Source: Aspidiotus rigidus (Eukaryota; Arthropoda; Insecta; Hemiptera; Diaspididae). From it: 64,000 bases of DNA. The position numbers were made by a program, and so were the translations under genes. The DNA lies in assembly GCA_035079385.1 (NCBI GenBank), contig JAVHKY010000026.1, forward strand, positions 1,426,001-1,490,000. The letters run 5' to 3'. Below the pieces are notes generated by a model that was given only the letters and a program-made list of their open reading frames with translations, was not told the DNA's origin and ran no database searches. Below are positions 1 through 10,700 of the stretch, piece by piece. Each line of letters opens with the position of its first letter. Within the stretch, counting starts at the first letter, position 1.

Positions 1-1682
1 GGGTAATTAGACACATGTAAGTAATTCTGAAAGTAAAAAGAACCTATATTATTAACAACGAAACAAATCATAGAAATTCCGAACACGTATCGAATTCTAC
101 GGTCGAATCAGATCACGTAATGCAGCGAAAATGCAGATAGTATCAACACTCGTAGAGTTGAATGAAGTGTGTGGCAGTATTTAAGAAATTTAGGAAGAAT
201 AAGCCTCGTTCGATCAACGTGAAAATGATAATTCGCAGCTCGATAGATACCTGCGAGATATAATCGTCGATAAGCACGAAAATTGAGCGAAAGAAGTCAA
301 AGGTAAAAAAATAGAAACTATCTCGCAAATGTGATATACCCACATTATATATCATTTCAAAAATTCAGGTGAGTAGGTGTACTATATTTTATTTCGAACC
401 AACACACACAAAAATGTATACGGAGTGTAAAAGTTTATCCGCGATTATGCCAATTATTGAAATTGAAAATAATTCACTTCAACTTTAGTCGCGGTTATTA
501 ATATCGCATATACGGCGTAATCGATATCAATTTAATAATGAAACGAAAAGAACCGAGTTATTTACGCGAATTTTATGAATGAAAACAAAAATATTAATGA
601 GTTCAGCTGCGAATCATTGATACGTTTCTGTCAGTTCACACTTTGCAAGACACTCGTTATAGAATGCCGTGACCTTAAATAATTTCAGTGGATTTAGCTT
701 TAGAATATCGATAAGGATTAATCGTGCACGATAAACTTACTTTTCGATGGACTTCGTCATCCTGTAATGAAAAATCTGTTCAAATTCTCTCCATTTTACT
801 CGTATCACCACCATTTTCGAGGTATATACGAAGTGTATGAAACAAAACTTGCCAAGGCAGGAAGTGAGTCCGCGCATGCGCGTCGCTCGCTGCTAGACCA
901 CGCATGATATTCGAAAAACTTTCAATGAAAATCACGTAAAAAATAGTTCCGAATCATAACGGCGATCTTTCGCGTGAATTCGGATGAAATGATTTTAAAA
1001 TATTTATTTCGTCTCGTCCGAAACACTAGCGAACGTAAACGAACGAATAAATTCGCTAAAAAGGCCAAACAATTAATTTCATCAACGAACTAGAGGTTTC
1101 GTTCATAAATTACAAATAATACATGAACTACATTCGAAAACATCAATGAATGAATTGAATATAACAACAACGTTGGAGAGCCTAACGTTACCTCTACAGC
1201 AGCAGCTATACTTTATTACGTAATATTTAAGTGCATCGCATTCTGACAACGTTTTTTTGTTTTGTTTTTTTTTATTTCTCGATAATCAATTTCCTTCTAT
1301 GTATCGAGATACTGAGACGGAAAAATGCGTACGAATATTATTTTATCATGAGATTGCGAGAAGGCTATAATTTTAAGCACGAGAATCTGTACATTGTATG
1401 GAGAGGGGTTACCATATTCCACGTTGGTGGTTATTCATCTTTCTAAACAACGATGCTGTGAAACGAAACTGTATTACCGCGTCTATTTCATTCATAATTT
1501 TTTTTTTTTTTTTTTTTTTGGTGTGTGAACTGCGGAATCGTAGCGGTGTAGAATCAACGTTCCTATACACGATCCTTTATACGTTGACCTGTCAGGAAAA
1601 AAGGGACATCAGGTACTTCCGTGAAAGTCGATTTTCAAGTTCTCGATGTGTCACGGTAATTTGAAGACTGCTGTTTCACGTG
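1..1682. other. Gene-free stretch at window start
   Basis: No frame here gives a recognisable protein; the longest open frames are about 70-90 codons and look random. There is a 12 bp palindrome CGCGCATGCGCG at 871-882 in a locally CG-rich patch, and GTGAGT donor-like sites near 368 and 863. This could be the promoter or a 5' untranslated exon of a gene lying outside the window, but nothing confirms it. Confidence 0.4.
871..882. promoter_or_regulatory. NRF1-like palindrome, possible promoter element
   Basis: The 12-mer CGCGCATGCGCG is a perfect palindrome that matches the core of NRF1/Ewg-type binding sites, which are typical of animal housekeeping promoters. It sits just 3' of a GTGAGT donor-like site and in a short CG-rich patch. 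No transcript is evident, so a regulatory role is an inference. Confidence 0.25.
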
Positions 1683-2093
1683 GAGGTGCTATTGAGAATT
1701 TTCAAACGAATTACATCGTAATTTATTTTTGACAGGTCATTGTTCCATAACTTGAATCAACGTCACGTTACATTCTTGAAAATTTCCATTCGAATATTCG
1801 GAACAGGTCATTGTTCTAGAATTTGAATTGAAAGATAGATAGCCAAAATTATGCGTTTTTCAATAAATTTTGAATATACTTAGGAATTCATTATCGAAGA
1901 TTTTTACAATTCCCATCGATTTAGCTAGTGATCGAAAATTCTTGAACACTAATTCATTCAGTAACAAATTGCAATTTTAAATTTCAATTACTAGGTAGGC
2001 CTATTTGGTTCAAATATAAAATATTAAAGATTTTTCTGTTGCAATTTTGTTGGTCTTATTTTTGTTTTAGTGTTCGCCTGTCAATAGCACCTC
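1683..2093. mobile_element. MITE-like element with 13 bp terminal inverted repeats
   Basis: GAGGTGCTATTGA at 1683-1695 is exactly inverted at 2081-2093. Inside is AT-rich, non-coding DNA with two copies of a short motif (AGGTCATTGTTC) near 1735 and 1806. The 411 bp size and lack of coding capacity fit a non-autonomous DNA transposon. No clear target-site duplication was seen, so the ends may be imprecise. Confidence 0.4.
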
Positions 2094-2118
2094 GGTGTGA
2101 TAAAATGAAATAGAATTA

Positions 2119-2639
2119 CAGTCGAACCGCTGGGGCCGAGTAAATTAGTTCGATTCATCTATGGTTTGTTTTATAAAGCATTCGATTTTTGGAGGTGACA
2201 GTTCGATTTTTTAGCAAAAATTCGATTTATCAAGGGCGGAATTCGATTTAAGTATATGAAAACGCAAAAATTTGGAACGAACAATATGTGATAATATAGA
2301 ATTTAACTTATCAATTGTAGATTCACTCCTCAACGATCGACGTTCGATTTGTAAAGGCTTTTCAATTACAACGTACGAAAAATAAAGCTTTTACTTTCCA
2401 TCATGAGATGCATAGTCGAAACGTTCGATTTGTAGAAGTTTTTCCAATACAACGTACGAACTATAGGGGGTTTTTTTCCTCAAAGCTGGCTCTAAAAAAT
2501 TCGATTTATCTAAACTTTGTTCTGTTTATAAAGGTAAAAATACATGCATTTTGGTATTTTGGGACCGGGACTTGAACATTTGTTCGAAATATCCTAAAAT
2601 TCGGTTTATCGATGTTCGACTTAGCAATTGGTTCGACTA
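2119..2639. mobile_element. Non-autonomous pogo/Tigger-like element
   Basis: The left end reads CAGTCGAACC after a TA, and the right end is the near inverse GGTTCGACT before TA/AT. Short TIRs starting CAG and a TA target site are typical of pogo/Tigger elements. The interior is full of TTCGATTT words and has two diverged copies of a roughly 38 bp segment (about 2340-2380 and 2421-2461). There is no transposase frame, so it would be a MITE or a deletion derivative. Confidence 0.45.
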
Positions 2640-2696
2640 TTTATAAGCTGTTCTAAGGGTCATCAGCTCAAAACATGATATATGAAAAAATTGACA

Positions 2697-2824
2697 CTTT
2701 TTAGCCAAACCCAACCAAGCGACATGATACCCCTGAGGAAAAGGAAAATCTCCGCTTAAAGTAAAGGAACATCAACTTCATTTCTTTAGATTGTTATGTC
2801 GCTTGGTTGGGTTTGGCTAAAAAG
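2697..2824. repeat. Perfect 29 bp inverted repeat, 70 bp spacer
   Basis: The 29 bp at 2697-2725 (it contains AGCCAAACCCAACCAAGCGA) is repeated exactly in inverse orientation at 2796-2824. The arms can form a stable stem with a 70-base loop. It may be the tips of a short foldback element or a hairpin-forming transcript. There is no coding sequence in it. Confidence 0.7.
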
Positions 2825-3179
2825 AGTCCAAATAATAGTTAGGTATATACTTATTGAACGAAAAAAAAAAAAAGAAATGAAAATTAACGAATAATTATTA
2901 AAAGGAAATTACATGAAGTTAAGTACATACCCAATTACATAATTTTAACTGTATAAAAAAAGGAAATATAAAAAAATTATAGGTAATATTGTAGCCTATG
3001 AAAAACAATTAGGAGGTTGATATGGAAAATGAGTAAGCAGCTGATCTAGATGTACGAAGATAAACGTAGAATGTTTAACAGAGAAGAAGATGAAGGATTA
3101 GTTGAAATAAGAGTAAGACGGAGGTATTGAAGTGTGAGGAGATGGTGTCTGAGTCGTCTGTGGCGACTGGAGCAGGGAA

Positions 3180-3296
3180 GAACAGTAGATGTTTTGGAGT
3201 ACAGGACATTAGAACTAAGAGAGTTGGTCGACCGGATGGAAATGTATAATCGTCTGCAAAGAGACGTTGAGTCAGAGGGAAAGTGAAAATTAACAC
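3180..3296 (-). pseudogene. LINE reverse transcriptase fragment (FADD box)
   Basis: The minus strand encodes FPLTQRLFADDYT, which contains the (F/Y)ADD catalytic box of reverse transcriptases. It closely resembles FPLTKRLFADDFS at about 6350-6390 on the plus strand, so both fragments probably come from one non-LTR retrotransposon family. Downstream similarity is lost within about 15 codons. This is a dead relic. Confidence 0.55.
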
Positions 3297-3299
3297 AAA

Positions 3300-5308
3300 T
3301 TTGACGTCACATTTGTAGATGTTCGCATGGTAGAAATAACCGGCGGATTATGTTCTCATCATGTATCCCCATTTCTCTAAAATATCCCCGACAATTTGGG
3401 GACATGTTGGAGAGTCTAATGTTCAACGGGAATTGGAATCTAAATGACTGAAAATGAATTGTAAATTTTCAGCTGATTCAGAGAGAGGTTGTTGTAGAGT
3501 CAATTTACTGCAGAATGTCAAATTGAACCAAGGCGGCCGTCGTAAAATTATGAGTTATACCGGACCGTAGGAGGGCTCGCGTAAACTTCGGTTTACAGAC
3601 CATATGCGCAATTGAAATGAATATCAGATACCAATTCATACACACGAATAAACATAAAATTATTTTATTTTTGCCCGAAAAGAAATCATAGTGCCACATT
3701 TGAAATAGTAATAACACTATTTGTCTTCTTCTGGAGGTCTTGATCGTTTCTTACTTCCGACCTGTGGACTCAAAAATGTCGATTAGAATCTAAAGTTGAA
3801 CATTATTACTACACCGCCATAAGAATCAGCCAGATTAAGACTGCGAGAAAGAGAGCGGCATGCTTCTACCTATACTATATCCGAACGACCGAAATTCCGA
3901 GAATTCAGCAGCCGTCCTATACAAACAAACAATAATAATTCACTACCTACCCAATCTCCAACTCCGGAGAATTTGGTATTTCACAATAAACAAAAAAATA
4001 AACTTTGAAGATCAATACGGTCTACTTAGTAATCGCAATTAGCACCAAGTCTACACGGCGTAACGAACAATAAATAACATTCGACTTCATAGAATTACTT
4101 GAAACAAAGATCAGATTTCTAAAGAAAGGTCCAGTTAGGGTACAGTTCCGGTATAACAACAAGAATCCCGTCGAAACCTGCATCCGGAGTTATGACGCTC
4201 CCTTCGCTGATGTCTGTTTCATGTCAAAGTATTTTGACAGCGGTCTTCACTAGGTGCAATTAAATTTGGACGAATAATGGGTCACATCGACTTAATACAA
4301 AATAAGCTGGTGTAAAGATCTGGTAGGAACAAAAAAAAATGAAGCTGATTTTCTGAAGTTTTTGAGAGAAGTTCTGACAATTAGCTTGTCGACTCTATAC
4401 GCCGATATCGATCTAACGTACCAAATCGACCTCAATTCGTCTCATCAATTTTGACCGAAGGCTTACTCGAAATTAGCACAAAATTGCACAAAATTTGAGT
4501 ACATAGTGATTCAAGAAAATCTCTAGAATTACACAGAATCGACTCCAAAATAGCTCCGGAGTATATCGGCTCCAAGTATGACAAATTGGTCGCAAAGAGA
4601 ATACCTACAGGTTGTCTACCTGAGGACGAGACACGTGTATTATTGAAATTTCTTCTTTGTAAATTTTTGTAGAAAATCTTAGAGGCTCCGTCATTTTCGT
4701 TTTCGTCAGTTTATATCTCTTGAATCGTATTTTGAAGACGTAAGGAAACGACAACGTTGAAATTGCAATATTATATTGTTTTCAATGAACGTACGTTAAT
4801 TATTCGGTTTCCTGTACACGAATACGTTCGTTACAAAATTAATTACCTTACCATAATATTCTATACTTTATATTTTTGATAACGAATTCGATGAAGTGAT
4901 AAACATCCGTTTCAGATTCGTGCGCTCGTGAGGAATCGTAATTTTACGAAAAAAAAAAAATTATACATTTTATAAAAAACACTTTAGCTACGGACGCCGG
5001 CAATTTTAGTTACATAGAATTGAATTATATTGAAATATTGCTCGTATGGACTGAACATATCGTTTGTGTCGGATGTGGAGTGGGAGCGGGTTGTGCATGC
5101 CTCAACTTTGTTTTTTCTTTTTTTTTGACTCCGTCCTCAACCTTTTTGAGTAAAACTTCACTGTTTGATGAATCTCCTCTGCAAACCCCCATATAGACAA
5201 CCGCCAAGTTGCAGTGTCCACAGAACTCACGAACACAACTTACAGCTGAATTTCTGTTGAAGTCTCTTCTTCTTCTGTGTTCATGTCTCTATGCTTGATC
5301 TTCTTCCC
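3300..5308. other. Intergenic, no gene seen
   Basis: About 2 kb of AT-rich DNA with only short random frames. It includes one TGACGTCA octamer at 3302-3309. I see no convincing gene, RNA or complete element here. Confidence 0.5.
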
Positions 5309-5622
5309 ACAGACTCGGTAAACAATTTGTTTCCCCTCTGAAGCCGTGGGAAAAATGGGAAAAACTACCCCTCTGATCTCCCGTTTGAACCATTATTGAT
5401 CCCCTTGTCCCCGTTTTTTCCCAGTTGAAACCCTTTGGATTCCCAGGCTGAAAGGGCTTCAATGGGGATAAACCTGAAGCCCCTCAGATTTCCGGGCTTT
5501 ATTTGGTAAAAACTACCCTTTTAATTCCCATTTGAAACCCTGTTTCCCCTTTTGAATCCCTGAAGCCCTTTGAATTCGAGGGCTTCAAGTGGGAACAATG
5601 TTTACCGGGGAGTGTGGTCTGT
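5309..5622. mobile_element. MITE with internal duplicated segment
   Basis: The left edge has ACAGACT followed by CGGTAAACAATTTGTTTCCC; the right edge is the imperfect inverse, ending GTTTACCGGGG then GTCTGT. Between them are two diverged copies of a segment of roughly 155 bp that begins AAAACTACCC (5361 and 5509), and GAAGCCC/GGGCTTC words that can fold back. There is no coding sequence. This fits a non-autonomous TIR element of 314 bp. Confidence 0.45.
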
Positions 5623-5639
5623 ATATGGATGACGCACAG

Positions 5640-7260
5640 ATATTGAGTAGACAATGGCGTGGTTCTGCATTCGCCTATCGTATATTCCATGTTCACCTTT
5701 TTCTTCATGATTGTGGCAGCAAATGCAGACACCTGGTTTCATGCTTCTACGGAACTTAGCATGGTGGCTACCAGGCTACTCAGAACAAGCGCTTTATCGT
5801 GCCCAATCTCTTGTGAAGGCCGACGAAGCCCTCGACGCTTCACACACAAATATGATTGCTGTGGTTCATCACCCCATCCTTGATCGGAGTGCCAACAGGT
5901 TGTCTGCTCAACTTTCCTTAACTCCTTATGAAGCCATGGCCGCTCAACACTCGTATCATGTAAAACAGTTGACCATGGTCTCGGTTCATCCTCTCACTAA
6001 GGTCGCTCATTAACGCACGAGTCCTCCATTTTTCTTGCTCACTCAGAGCAATTCTCGCTTTCCATTTCTCAAGCAAGGAGCGACCAATGCTCTCTCCTCA
6101 GCTGGGAGCTCGGTTGCTAGTGAACGTGCTAACACGCAACGAGCCTTCGTAAACCTCAGCGCAACTCTTCGTTCGATCTTTTCCATATGGGCTGAACCCA
6201 AGGAAATTATACAATTGTAGTTTTCCGATCTTTCCTCCATGATAGGTCTTTAACGGTTAGGGTACAAGACCAATACTCTTCCCACCAATCCATAAGAGGT
6301 GAAGAGTGTTCCTCTCCTCCAAATCGCTATAAATGACCTAACAAACAATGCCAGCTTTCCTCTTACCAAACGTCTCTTTGCGGATGACTTCAGTATCTGC
6401 CTACTAACTTCGAACCCCCAACAAACAACAAGACCACTCCGATTAACCCTTGACAAAATCTCCCAGAGGTCATTTGATGATTGCAATTTCGATTTGCAGA
6501 CAAGGAGAGAATCATGGTAGTATACTCACGCCCTACGCCTCTTCCTTCTCTGCAGTTCAAGAACTTCACAATTACTATTTAATTCTCTGGAGAGATTCTT
6601 GGACTCACCTTTGACTCCATAGCCTCCTATTAAAATACATTCCTTGAACGTTCCTCGTATAGGCTGTACCCAGAAACCTTAACTTTACAACAGTCCAATC
6701 CGTTCTCAATTTGATTATTACGGTTCTCCAATTTACATCCCTTCCAACAAAACTACCTTAACATTGCTGGACTCCAATCAATCTTCCGAGATTCGACTGG
6801 CCCTTACTGTACTGTACGCACCAGCTCTTTTCTCAGTCTGTGCGTTAAAGCAGGAGTTTTTCCTGTTCGTAACTACGCTCTTTCACTCAGTGCTACATCT
6901 CTGCGCAATACCTAAAGCTACCCATCTTTTAAAATGCTCTCCATGTACTATCTGATTCTCTCTAATCCTTATTATTTGTTATTCAAGACCCTCATTCTAC
7001 CAATGCTATCGTTCAACGAATTCTCATTTTTGTACATTGGTCAAGTTCCTTGTCGTCTATCTCGTCTACCGAAACCCATCGACTTTAAGGAACAAGATGT
7101 AGAGGACCTTGCCGCGAAGCAGTCACCGCGTTCTTTATAACTTTTCCTTCCTTCTCGTATGATCTCAAATCCTATTGCTGCTCCCTCATTCTCTCTTTCT
7201 GGAACCATTTCTGGTCTTCCTAAGCTCCTATCTATTGAGAAACGATGGCTTCCTGAACGA
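5640..7260 (+). mobile_element. Decayed non-LTR retrotransposon (LINE), Jockey/I/R1-type RT remnant
   Basis: Frame +2 at 6299-6470 encodes INDLTNNASFPLTKRLFADD, followed by a stretch like the NPxxTxRxLxxxLDxI segment found after the catalytic box of LINE reverse transcriptases. Another frame at 6764-6950 has LALTVLYAPALFSVCALKQE, which resembles the thumb/connection region after RT. The segments lie in different frames with stops between, so the element is dead. The 5' part (5711-6013) has a 100-codon open frame rich in HSYHV-like residues that I could not assign; it may be part of the same element or unrelated. The end points are approximate. Confidence 0.5.
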
Positions 7261-7397
7261 AGTTGGACGAAGATAGCAAGAAACCTGTTCTAAATGCAAG
7301 GACGGGGGCTTGGACCATTTTCGCCAAAGTATAACTTAGACTATTTCAACGTCATAAGATCATGGGCTATGTATGATAGGAGAGGGACTTCAAAATG

Positions 7398-8026
7398 GAC
7401 CTAGATAAAGCTAGTATAAAGAAGGCCTAGACCTACTATAAGCCTAGTATAATATAGTTTGAGAGTCTAAATTTTCCTCGAATCTCGAGCTATATATGAT
7501 AGCTCGAGAGTTTGAATTCTTCCAAGTCCCCCTCCTGTCATAATTATATAGTTCGAGAGTCGACATTTTTCCAAGTCCCCCTCCTATCATACGTATCTGG
7601 CAAAAGGGCGTCCGCACAATGTATTTCTTATGGGACGGACGCCCTTCTGCCAGAACCCTCCTCAATATATAGCTCAAGAGTCGAAATTTTTCCAAGTTTT
7701 TTAACAAGGAACCTGTTTTATGGGGGCCTTTTTGAGAAATTTGCCGTGCGCCGTCCAGCAAAAAACTGAGAAAAATTCCGACTCTCGAGCTATTATGATA
7801 GCAGGGGGACTTGAAAAAATTTCGACTATCGCGCTACATATGATAGGAGGGGGACTGTTAAAATTTTGACTCTCGAGCCATAAATGATAGGAGGGGGACT
7901 TGGAAAAATTTCGACTATCGCGCTATATATGATGGGAGGGGGACTTGGAAAAATGTTGACCCTCAAACTATATTATACTAGGCTTATAGTAGGTCTAGGA
8001 CTTCTTTAGGCTAGCTTTATCTAGGT
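7398..8026. mobile_element. 629 bp foldback element with satellite-like core
   Basis: About 75 bp at 7398-7470 (GACCTAGATAAAGCTAG onward) is inverted at 7950-8026. Inside, a unit of about 45-60 bp built around CTCGAGAGTCGA, TTTTTCCAAGT, CCCCCTCCTATCAT recurs, in one orientation in the left half and in the opposite orientation in the right half. A second small hairpin lies at 7596-7654 (TCTGGCAAAAGGGCGTCCG and its inverse). It has no coding potential: open frames of 85-105 codons in it are by-products of the repeats. Confidence 0.6.
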
Positions 8027-8035
8027 TTAGGCTTC

Positions 8036-8610
8036 ATTGAATTTTCAATACCAAATCCCATCGACTCATAAAACAGGTTCCCTGCGTTCCTCGTTTAACT
8101 TCGTTAAGGAAGTCGTCGTTTTCTGTTGGACGGCGGACGGCGCACGGCAAGTTTCTCAAAAAGCCCCCCATAAAACAGGTTCCCTGTTAAAATTTCACTG
8201 GCCTATGAAGTCATCAGATTGTGACTTCCCAGTGTCGAAAGTCGAAAGTTTTCCAAGTCCCACCTCCGAGCTATATGATAGGAGGGGGACTTGAACCATT
8301 TTTACCCATATATAGCTCAAAGGTCGATATTTTTTCAAGCCCCCTCCTACAATACATAGGTCGAAGGTCGACATTTTTCCAACTCCGTCTCTTATCATAC
8401 GGTATACAGCTTGAAGGTCGAAATTTATCCATGCGCCTCCCCTTATGGCTCGAGAGTCGAAATTTTTCCGTGTCCAATCCGAGCTGTACCGGTATATGAT
8501 AGGAATAAGATTTACACCCTTTTTGCCATCTTTTGGCGGGACACGACACGGCGCACGCTGCACGGCAAATTTTTCAAAAAACTTCCCACAGAACAGGTTT
8601 CATGTTGAAA
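8036..8610. repeat. Dispersed modules of the neighbouring foldback
   Basis: The core unit of the 7.4-8.0 kb foldback continues here in both orientations. A second module, GCGCACGGCAAGTTTCTCAA followed by a CATAAAACAGGTTCC word, occurs at about 8138-8189, again (diverged) at 8549-8604, and inverted at 7706-7757. The block looks like rearranged or nested copies of the same non-autonomous family. No gene is present. Confidence 0.45.
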
Positions 8611-9890
8611 TCTTCAATTCTTTAGACCAGCTAGTTCAAAGTCTCAACGAGGTGAAGTTATCCTAACCCGTCTCTGAATAGGTCATACAAGTACGTCTTT
8701 CATACTCCCTCATCATCCTGTTTCTCCCTGCTTCACAAACTCCTTCTCAAGCAAATCATCAGCACAATGAACGACCTCCGATCAAGCCACAAACCATCTG
8801 ATTCATATCCATCATTATTGTCTTCGTTCGCCCACACCGAGCCCACAACCCGAAGTTTAGTTCAAGGATCGATAATTTAATGAAAATATTTTTTGGAAAT
8901 TCTGTCCTTCTGATTATAGGACCTTTTTTAGCCAGCGAAAATTTAAGTATATACTTTTTCTAAAGAAATATTCATATTATACAAGTAACAGTATCCCCAA
9001 AAGAGGAATGAGTTACAAATATCTTTTGATAGAATTTTCTGATTTTTTTTTTAATTTTAGAAGCTCAACCTTAAAATTTTCAACGCATCACACGACAAAC
9101 TAAATTTTGCCAGAAATCCGATACGTTTACGAAAATCATTCCTGCCATTGGAAAGACGAAAATATACGTCGTGCCATTGAAGATCTGTAGACACGTAGTA
9201 TCATACTTTATACTTCCTACGCTTTGCAGAGGTGCTTCCTCAGAGGATAAGAACGTGCTTGACGAGTCGAAAGATATTTACGTGGAAAAGAAATTCGATT
9301 TTAGCACAAGATGATGACAACTGTTCAAACAATGGATGGAAAATAGTAAGCGACGTCATCCGATTCTCATGATTCATTTCTAACCCTTAAATAGAATTCG
9401 ACTGTAACGTTTAGAATATGAATGGAAGATTTTGACGTGAGAGTGGAAAAAATATTGCCATTGAGCAATTGGATTAGTAGTATTTTAGTGACGAGTGCGC
9501 CAAATGAAGTGCACTAGTTCCTTCTCGATTTACCTACTGTTTGTAAACTCGAAGTGACAACAAGAGATTCGAACTTCACACGTGAAACACGTAATCTTTT
9601 ATTGACTTTTAGACTGAAAGAACTATCACAAATATGATGGAAAGGGCGGAGAGTATTTTCATTCCTTTATTTACACTAATATTTAGGTTTCCTATGGTGA
9701 AAATGTTTCAGGTGATCAAAACTGATAGAATTTGATACACAGCTGTGCTACTGTCCTGAAAACTACAGTCTCGTAACATGGGGCATTATCTGATAAAATT
9801 TATTTCATAGAAATTTTTCTTGGTTGCGCTACTTGCTCTATCATGAAGAGGGAGAAAAAATAACAGGCAGTAATATCTACAAAGTCAGGA
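8611..9890. other. Intergenic, no gene seen
   Basis: AT-rich DNA with no long frame, splice-linked exon series or recognisable repeat. A few lines have homopolymer runs. I see nothing to annotate. Confidence 0.45.
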
Positions 9891-9899
9891 GAGTTTTGA

Positions 9900-10700
9900 A
9901 AATATTTTGAGCCCTAAATCTCTGTAGAGATGGAAAAATTTCAAGTTATAAGCCTACAAGCTAGACTACAGCCATGGAATCCTAGGCTAAGATAGAGGTT
10001 TAGGTTAAACCTGTTTAGACTAACTTTGAGTTATGAGGATTACACTCACAAAAAACGTACGTATATATTTGTTACGTCATCGATGACTTTGACCTTATTG
10101 AAAGACTTCTAAAATTCCGAGCTTTGAACCACTCTACAGACAAAAAATTTCAAGTTATAACATACAAGCTAGACTATAATTATAAAGTCTTAGGCAGGAC
10201 CAGAGTAGATTTTCAGGCGAAGACTTCTTTTCTTATTTAAAAACAAATTTAGAGCTATGAGGGTTGCAGCGCCGTACCTTCATGACGTCATCGATAACCT
10301 TGACCTTATTTATGGACTTGAAAAAATTTGAAGCTCCAATCCTTCGTGAATGAGTCTTGGGAAAAGTTTGCGCTATGAACCTAAAAGAGAGAACATTGAA
10401 AGAATTTCGAGCTCTAAACCTTTGTAGAGGCAGAAAAATTTCAAGTTATAAACCTATAGGCTAGGCTACGACTATGGAGTCATAGGTTAGGATCGAGTTT
10501 TAGGCCAAAGATAAAACAGGCTCAAAGTATCATTTGAGGCTAAGATTTCCTTACATTCACAAAGAACGTGTGCGGTTTTTTATAACGTCATCGATGACCT
10601 TGACTTTTTTTAGTGACTTGGAAAAATATTGAGTTCCTTTTTCTTATAGAGGGGGAGGGAAGCTTGAAAAAATTTGCAGCTATGAACCTCTGTAGAGGTG
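9900..10700 (+). repeat. Three diverged tandem copies of a 200-300 bp repeat
   Basis: The order 'AAAATTTCAAGTTATAA ... CAAGCTAGACTA ... CGTCATCGATGAC ... TTGACC ... gagct' occurs three times, with the CGTCATCGATRAC word at about 10076, 10286 and 10586. The copies differ by many substitutions and indels, so the array is old. A related half copy with AAAATTTCAAGCTCTGAATCC and a GACGTCAT word is in the 35.0-35.3 kb intron of the large gene. Confidence 0.45.

Noticed and set aside
5711..6013. 100-codon plus-strand frame (MLLRNLAWWLPGYSEQALYR start after an in-frame MWQQ)
   Set aside because: Not called as a host gene: no recognisable domain, no splice partners, and it sits directly upstream of LINE reverse transcriptase debris.
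7444..8608. Overlapping frames of 65-122 codons on both strands
   Set aside because: They lie in the foldback and its modules, overlap each other in several frames and resemble no protein.
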